Below, one piece after another: positions 63,301 through 64,000 of a stretch of DNA of 64,000 nt (its first letter is position 1; each line of letters opens with the position of its first letter). The notes beneath the pieces were generated by a model. It was not told where the DNA came from. It made no database searches and saw only the letters and a program-made list of their open reading frames with translations. The position numbers and the translations under genes are program-made. The stretch is from Sclerurus mexicanus. Taxonomy: Eukaryota; Chordata; Aves; Passeriformes; Furnariidae. The DNA is taken from NCBI GenBank assembly GCA_013396755.1, contig VWZF01003276.1, positions 668,254-732,253 on the forward strand. Reading direction: 5' to 3'.

Positions 63301-63886
63301 CAGCCATGAGTGGATCGTCTTCCTCATTCTTTGCTTTCAGCTGGTCTGAAAGGTCCTGAACCTAGACATGCCATTTCGATAAACATTGCATCACAAAAAT
63401 GTTTGGGCTTAACCAATATATATGTACAAACACACTACATCAAGCACAAAAAATTTAACCAATACAGCAAGGGAATGACTCTCAAGAACAGTGTATAACA
63501 TTTTGCACAAAAAAATTTTTGTGATCTGCAGTCACATTTTAAAATCTGCACCAGATTCAAAGATCACACTACTTTTAAAGAGCATTATTTCAGAGTGTGT
63601 GTTTTAAACTGGATGGATTAAATTTTTATTTTTTTAAGTTAAAATATGAAAATACCATATAAATCTAAAAAAAAATTACATTAAATAGTAAGTCAGTTCT
63701 TACTTGAAATTTGTACTGATCTTTCTCTTTTCTTAACTGATCCATAATAATATCAGATTGTTGCACAATTAGTTTCATTTTGTTATATTCATCAGTCATC
63801 TTCTCCATTTCTTGCACTGACTCCTCAAGATTTTTCCTCATTTCTTGGTTCTGAATGTCTAGCTTTTCATTAGCTTCAGTCAAATT
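18173..63886 (-). CDS. CEP290: CEP290, centrosomal/ciliary transition-zone coiled-coil protein (gene span, 5' end outside the window)
   Basis: Forty-six exons on the minus strand give 7344 coding bases (2447 codons and TAG). Forty-five match human exons 10-54 in order, with consistent phases and mostly identical lengths. The 174-base exon at 46913-47086 anchors the numbering as human exon 26. The extra exon is 28776-29405. The known protein (human, 2479 residues) is almost all coiled coil. It builds the Y-links of the ciliary transition zone, binds partners such as CC2D2A, and controls protein entry to cilia and the photoreceptor outer segment; human mutations cause Leber amaurosis, Joubert and Meckel syndromes. 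Here the heptad-rich, Lys/Glu-rich composition continues through every exon except the extra one. The human-like tail after HSPGN is shortened by about 20 residues. Human exons 2-9 should lie to the right. Human-based numbering assumes the family exon map. Confidence 0.97.
18647..18732 (-). CDS. CEP290: CEP290 exon (human 53)
   Basis: 86 bases, phase 1 to 0. It encodes NNEIVEKDKIADLQTQLKAL and then ELEKLQLK. The donor is AAGGTGAGT and the acceptor TTTTTGCAG. Confidence 0.92.
19506..19609 (-). CDS. CEP290: CEP290 exon (human 52)
   Basis: 104 bases, phase 2 to 1. It encodes LTNNRLEKEKAELVHQMEEY, matching human LANHQLDKEKAELIHQIEAN; the second half is diverged. Confidence 0.9.
19777..19850 (-). 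CDS. CEP290: CEP290 exon (human 51)
   Basis: 74 bases, phase 0 to 2. It encodes IELLKYLPENARTEQSLIKE and then LQLL, human IKILKHVPEGAETEQGLKRE. Confidence 0.92.
21396..21537 (-). CDS. CEP290: CEP290 exon (human 50)
   Basis: 142 bases, phase 2 to 0. It encodes MHETKLKEMEMDIAKKNQSI and ends NLQDLKEQ. Confidence 0.95.
22110..22350 (-). mobile_element. Old CR1 3' fragment
   Basis: In the intron between the 24426 and 21396 exons, the plus strand reads GTTGGAAGGTACCTCTGGAA and then ATCATGTTGTCCAATC, a decayed form of the antisense CR1 3' end. The rest of this 2.9-kb intron shows nothing I recognise. Confidence 0.45.
24426..24586 (-). CDS. CEP290: CEP290 exon (human 49)
   Basis: 161 bases, phase 0 to 2. 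It encodes EKLRIAKNNLEILNERLTVQ and ends ADSKSWKSIVT, almost identical to human. Confidence 0.96.
24893..25015 (-). CDS. CEP290: CEP290 exon (human 48)
   Basis: 123 bases, phase 0 to 0. It encodes LSKHYESKTKGMEKVIAENE and then RLHKELKK. Confidence 0.95.
25352..25516 (-). CDS. CEP290: CEP290 exon (human 47)
   Basis: 165 bases, phase 0 to 0. It starts AGRSGKTVPELEKTIGLMKK, identical to human over nearly all of this stretch. Confidence 0.96.
27242..27328 (-). CDS. CEP290: CEP290 exon (human 46)
   Basis: 87 bases, phase 0 to 0. It encodes DQVDDLKEMCELLKKEKADV and then ERKLGSIRG. Confidence 0.95.
27604..27738 (-). CDS. CEP290: CEP290 exon (human 45)
   Basis: 135 bases, phase 0 to 0. It starts TSGIGSSDQYRREQEVLREN, matching human ISGIESDDHCQREQELQKEN. 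It directly follows the extra exon. Confidence 0.96.
28776..29405 (-). CDS. CEP290: CEP290 extra exon, 210 acidic codons, no known human counterpart
   Basis: 630 bases, open throughout, phase 0 on both sides. It is bounded by a pyrimidine-rich acceptor (TTCAACTTGAATCAG) and a weak donor (AAGGTTTGAT). It starts STCDQTELTKSVP and ends TTPEFCEMPK. It is rich in Glu, Asp, Asn, Gln, Ser and Lys, has scattered Pro and few hydrophobic residues, and contains the run EESEEEERKQE. It therefore looks disordered rather than coiled. It falls between the counterparts of human exons 44 (ending FSRPS) and 45, at about human residue 2040. Being symmetric, it can be included or skipped without a frameshift. 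Transcript evidence would settle its use. Confidence 0.82.
29962..30085 (-). CDS. CEP290: CEP290 exon (human 44)
   Basis: 124 bases, phase 2 to 0. It encodes TLQAIPRDSVVEDLRFKNLY and ends RETFSRPS. The human version ends KDTYSKPS and continues directly into ISGIE. Confidence 0.95.
30675..30830 (-). CDS. CEP290: CEP290 exon (human 43)
   Basis: 156 bases, phase 2 to 2. It encodes LQKKLKTTGVTVDHVVGVRA and ends LENEVAHM. Confidence 0.95.
31705..31850 (-). CDS. CEP290: CEP290 exon (human 42)
   Basis: 146 bases, phase 0 to 2. It encodes EEIMRWEEGKKWQIRMEGFR and then NKLREKEKEADALSKQLNTL. Confidence 0.96.
33126..33242 (-). CDS. CEP290: CEP290 exon (human 41)
   Basis: 117 bases, phase 0 to 0. It encodes LIDALQKKIKKLESELEKKC and ends KKGVREDK. 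Confidence 0.94.
33793..34014 (-). CDS. CEP290: CEP290 exon (human 40)
   Basis: 222 bases, phase 0 to 0. It encodes ELQRKQKAFAKILREKNEME and ends RIRRLSSSIQ. Confidence 0.96.
34106..34243 (-). CDS. CEP290: CEP290 exon (human 39)
   Basis: 138 bases, phase 0 to 0. It encodes ALSKALLELRAEMTANAEQQ and then IISAASQKEAYMNVQEIVDR. Confidence 0.96.
34429..34642 (-). CDS. CEP290: CEP290 exon (human 38)
   Basis: 214 bases, phase 2 to 0. It encodes EVQKEANNRAPTATLKNLVE and then QLKSQLAIKENQHK. The donor is AAAGTTAGT. Confidence 0.95.
35229..35247. other. Assembly gap (19 N)
   Basis: A run of N in the intron between the 35329 and 34429 exons. GATAGAC on the left and ATAGAC on the right flank it, which may mean the two contig ends overlap. 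Confidence 0.98.
35329..35516 (-). CDS. CEP290: CEP290 exon (human 37)
   Basis: 188 bases, phase 0 to 2. It encodes LEQTVAEQDNSLASLVGKLK and ends KINEFETIRA. Confidence 0.95.
36093..36200 (-). CDS. CEP290: CEP290 exon (human 36)
   Basis: 108 bases, phase 0 to 0. It encodes EQEEIAKKHEEDLRVLHQKL and then DLHTDNSLNKFKETAL. Confidence 0.95.
36972..37235 (-). CDS. CEP290: CEP290 exon (human 35)
   Basis: 264 bases, phase 0 to 0. It encodes IKIAHQTIANMQARLNQKEE, identical to human apart from the first residue, and NVLSRDKVINELRLRLPA. Confidence 0.97.
37690..37824 (-). CDS. CEP290: CEP290 exon (human 34)
   Basis: 135 bases, phase 0 to 0. It encodes LEEATGSVPDPSLPIAQQLE and ends TRTTCRSLEE. Confidence 0.96.
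37912..38019 (-). CDS. CEP290: CEP290 exon (human 33)
   Basis: 108 bases, phase 0 to 0. It encodes FHEERQMAWDQREVELQRQL and then DLYDHQQNEILSTALK. Confidence 0.96.
38239..38403 (-). CDS. CEP290: CEP290 exon (human 32)
   Basis: 165 bases, phase 0 to 0. It encodes VIEWHMKMEELHLQELKLNR and ends LEEEIVQQNK. Confidence 0.96.
39425..39880 (-). CDS. CEP290: CEP290 exon (human 31)
   Basis: 456 bases, phase 0 to 0, the longest conserved exon here. It encodes HLQQTVQSLRRQFSGALPLA and then QQEKFSKTMIQLQNDKLKI, nearly identical to human. Confidence 0.97.
40638..40749 (-). CDS. CEP290: CEP290 exon (human 30)
   Basis: 112 bases, phase 2 to 0. It encodes LRELSDVAKTQVEALEARQQ and then YRDKEVESLRMQILDYQ. 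Confidence 0.95.
41727..41878 (-). CDS. CEP290: CEP290 exon (human 29)
   Basis: 152 bases, phase 0 to 2. It encodes LTKINLEAQKVEQELRDELS and then KSVSKAVSDADRRHIMDLEK. Confidence 0.95.
43208..43745 (-). mobile_element. CR1 retroposon, 5'-truncated
   Basis: An antisense CR1 3' end starts at ACACAGAATGTGCCGAGTTGG. The minus strand keeps part of the ORF2 C-terminus (KRFFTQSVVGHWNRLPREVV, 43239-43622). It is about 540 bases, in the CEP290 intron 41879-44452, in the same orientation as the gene. Stops and substitutions show a dead copy. Confidence 0.9.
44453..44658 (-). CDS. CEP290: CEP290 exon (human 28)
   Basis: 206 bases, phase 1 to 0. It encodes ISKKITMLEMKELNERQRAE, identical to human, and ends LELETKFAE. 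Its phase-1 start proves that the exon before it ends with a GC donor. Confidence 0.96.
45446..45557 (-). CDS. CEP290: CEP290 exon with a GC splice donor (human 27)
   Basis: 112 bases, phase 0 to 1. It encodes LNKELEITKEKLHTVEQAWE and ends QMTKL. The donor is ACTGG followed by GCAAGT. The nearest GT (GGCAA/GTATGA) would leave phase 2 and shift the frame. Confidence 0.93.
46913..47086 (-). CDS. CEP290: CEP290 exon (human 26)
   Basis: 174 bases, phase 0 to 0, the same length as human exon 26 (c.2818-2991). It encodes FKIAALQKVLDGSVPLSELE and ends QRTTNMEHME. Confidence 0.96.
47449..48257 (-). mobile_element. CR1 retroposon, 5'-truncated
   Basis: It begins (3' end) with CATAGAATCATAGAATGG, the double octamer typical of CR1. 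The minus strand keeps a broken reverse-transcriptase C-terminal part (KANCVLGCIKSSVASRLEEV, 47888-48100) in more than one frame. It lies about 170 bases from the 48426 exon, in the same orientation as CEP290. It contains one N at 47743. Confidence 0.95.
48426..48656 (-). CDS. CEP290: CEP290 exon (human 25)
   Basis: 231 bases, phase 0 to 0. It encodes LAENNRKITVLRVNEKSLTR and ends IGKIGNLQRFK. Confidence 0.96.
50580..51000. other. GC-rich intronic island of unknown origin
   Basis: Inside the 2.6-kb CEP290 intron 48657-51297, base composition jumps to GC-rich with CCCCAGGGGG-like runs and several GTGTGTGT/CACACA patches. Edges and repeat family are unclear. It might be an LTR or other retroelement remnant. 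No open frame with recognisable content was seen. Confidence 0.35.
51298..51400 (-). CDS. CEP290: CEP290 exon (human 24)
   Basis: 103 bases, phase 2 to 0. It encodes QKESWQKESEDIKEEMKKLE and ends DATKIKAYS. Confidence 0.93.
52842..52957 (-). CDS. CEP290: CEP290 exon (human 23)
   Basis: 116 bases, phase 0 to 2. It encodes EDYKRKFAVIRHQQGLLYKE, nearly identical to human. Confidence 0.95.
53933..54082 (-). CDS. CEP290: CEP290 exon (human 22)
   Basis: 150 bases, phase 0 to 0. It encodes LHQSEGANIVFQTLSLPEGM and then VPSSVNTINSLNEYLIHLIQ, the non-coiled linker also present in human. Confidence 0.95.
55021..55185 (-). CDS. CEP290: CEP290 exon (human 21)
   Basis: 165 bases, phase 0 to 0. It encodes ASVHLKAQVDQLTGRNEELR, human ASLHLKAQVDQLTGRNEELR. 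Confidence 0.97.
55653..55667. repeat. (AT)n microsatellite
   Basis: A short AT run in a CEP290 intron. Confidence 0.9.
55768..55910 (-). CDS. CEP290: CEP290 exon (human 20)
   Basis: 143 bases, phase 1 to 0. It encodes EENKQLEQGMKEILQAVKEM and ends LIIPSLDRLVH. Confidence 0.95.
57043..57127 (-). CDS. CEP290: CEP290 exon (human 19), contains a coding GA repeat
   Basis: 85 bases, phase 0 to 1. It encodes NEYLATELRERERDLEKNRT and then VIAKFQSK. A (GA)7 run at 57087-57100 codes for alternating Arg-Glu. Confidence 0.95.
57546..57562. repeat. (CATA)4 microsatellite
   Basis: A TACATACATACATACAG tract in a CEP290 intron. Confidence 0.85.
58611..58723 (-). CDS. CEP290: CEP290 exon (human 18)
   Basis: 113 bases, phase 1 to 0. 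It encodes GLDTDDMQVTDSFTGEEGMN and then KRKLDFLARHDIAEIKAK. It is diverged from human but has the same length class and phase. Confidence 0.92.
59193..59280 (-). CDS. CEP290: CEP290 exon (human 17)
   Basis: 88 bases, phase 0 to 1. It encodes IERLEEERIELKKKIRKLAQ and ends EKGRRVATI. It contains a run of nine or more A within Lys codons. Confidence 0.95.
59373..59473 (-). CDS. CEP290: CEP290 exon (human 16)
   Basis: 101 bases, phase 1 to 0. It encodes LEPKTMVDLNEFRNSKALKQ and then QQYRAENQILLQE. Confidence 0.96.
60107..60269 (-). CDS. CEP290: CEP290 exon (human 15)
   Basis: 163 bases, phase 0 to 1. It starts GIYGLEEAVAEIKDLKKQVK and ends DFLDENEELRERL. Confidence 0.96.
60674..60846 (-). CDS. 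CEP290: CEP290 exon (human 14)
   Basis: 173 bases, phase 1 to 0. It encodes AEKSAELAEADAREKDKELV and then ETLKRMRDYEL. Confidence 0.96.
61304..61427 (-). CDS. CEP290: CEP290 exon (human 13)
   Basis: 124 bases, phase 0 to 1. It encodes AQIRLLTEQVEQYTKEMEQN, human SQIKMLTEQVEQYTKEMEKN. Confidence 0.96.
62562..62702 (-). mobile_element. tRNA-Ile-headed SINE with a CR1-like tail (TguSINE1 type)
   Basis: On the minus strand the head reads GCTTAGTTGGTTAGAGC (A-box region), an anticodon loop TTGATAA, and GTGGGTTTGGTCCC (B-box region). This follows a tRNA-Ile closely but with decayed boxes. The 3' part, GATCCTTGTGGATCTCTTCC and then ATTCCAGAATATT, is a CR1 3'-end sequence, which would let CR1 reverse transcriptase copy it. 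It lies in the CEP290 intron 61428-63072. Confidence 0.85.
63073..63195 (-). CDS. CEP290: CEP290 exon (human 12)
   Basis: 123 bases, phase 0 to 0. It encodes KILASKDDEILEYQQMLLNL and ends DRNSVLALQQ. Confidence 0.96.
63272..63361 (-). CDS. CEP290: CEP290 exon (human 11)
   Basis: 90 bases, phase 0 to 0. It encodes KNEEDDPLMAAVNAKVEEWK, human KNEEDDPIMVAVNAKVEEWK. Confidence 0.97.
63704..63886 (-). CDS. CEP290: CEP290 exon (human 10), first exon in the window
   Basis: 183 bases, phase 0 to 0, the same length as human c.670-852. It encodes NQEMRKNLEESVQEMEKMTD, identical to human. Earlier exons lie beyond the right edge. Confidence 0.97.
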
Positions 63887-64000
63887 CTGAAAAAATAAAG
63901 AAAAAGCTGCTTTTAGAAGGTACCCATCTTAATACCTGAATGAGAACTTGAAAGTCTTATGCGAAATTAGCAAAGAAGAGAGTATTTGACCTCTAGGATT

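Overview
This is vertebrate nuclear DNA, almost certainly from a bird. It is AT-rich, its genes are split into many small exons, and it carries CR1 retroposons with the avian 3' end (two tandem copies of an ATTCTATG-type octamer). One short element joins a tRNA-Ile-like head to a CR1-like tail. That is the design of the passerine SINE I know as TguSINE1, so a songbird is the best guess. A 19-base run of N and one isolated N show a draft assembly.

The window holds three genes in the order known from human 12q21: C12orf50 (minus), RLIG1/C12orf29 (plus), CEP290 (minus). Bases 1-9612 carry most of C12orf50, a ZC3H11-like CCCH zinc-finger protein. Its first coding exon is not resolved and its 3' end runs off the left edge. 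A CpG island at about 10990-11480 with three overlapping GC boxes is the RLIG1 promoter and may also serve the divergent C12orf50. RLIG1, an RNA ligase, fills 11412-16830 in seven coding exons (314 residues) with its nucleotidyl-transferase lysine motif intact.

From 18173 to the right edge lies CEP290, the long coiled-coil protein of the ciliary transition zone. Forty-five exons match human exons 10-54 one for one, with every phase consistent, giving 7344 coding bases in the window including one extra exon. The N-terminal ~223 residues (human exons 2-9) lie beyond the right edge. RLIG1 and CEP290 are convergent, with poly(A) signals only a few hundred bases apart.

The most interesting observation is the extra CEP290 exon: 630 bases (210 codons, phase 0-0) between the counterparts of human exons 44 and 45. 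It encodes a very acidic, hydrophilic, probably disordered segment in the middle of the coiled coil, and I know of no human counterpart. Other points: two introns with GC donors, a C12orf50 exon set in which every internal exon is a multiple of three, an RLIG1 N-terminus unlike the human one, and resemblance of C12orf50 to the third finger of ZC3H11A. No new multi-gene system is visible; the novelty is at exon level.
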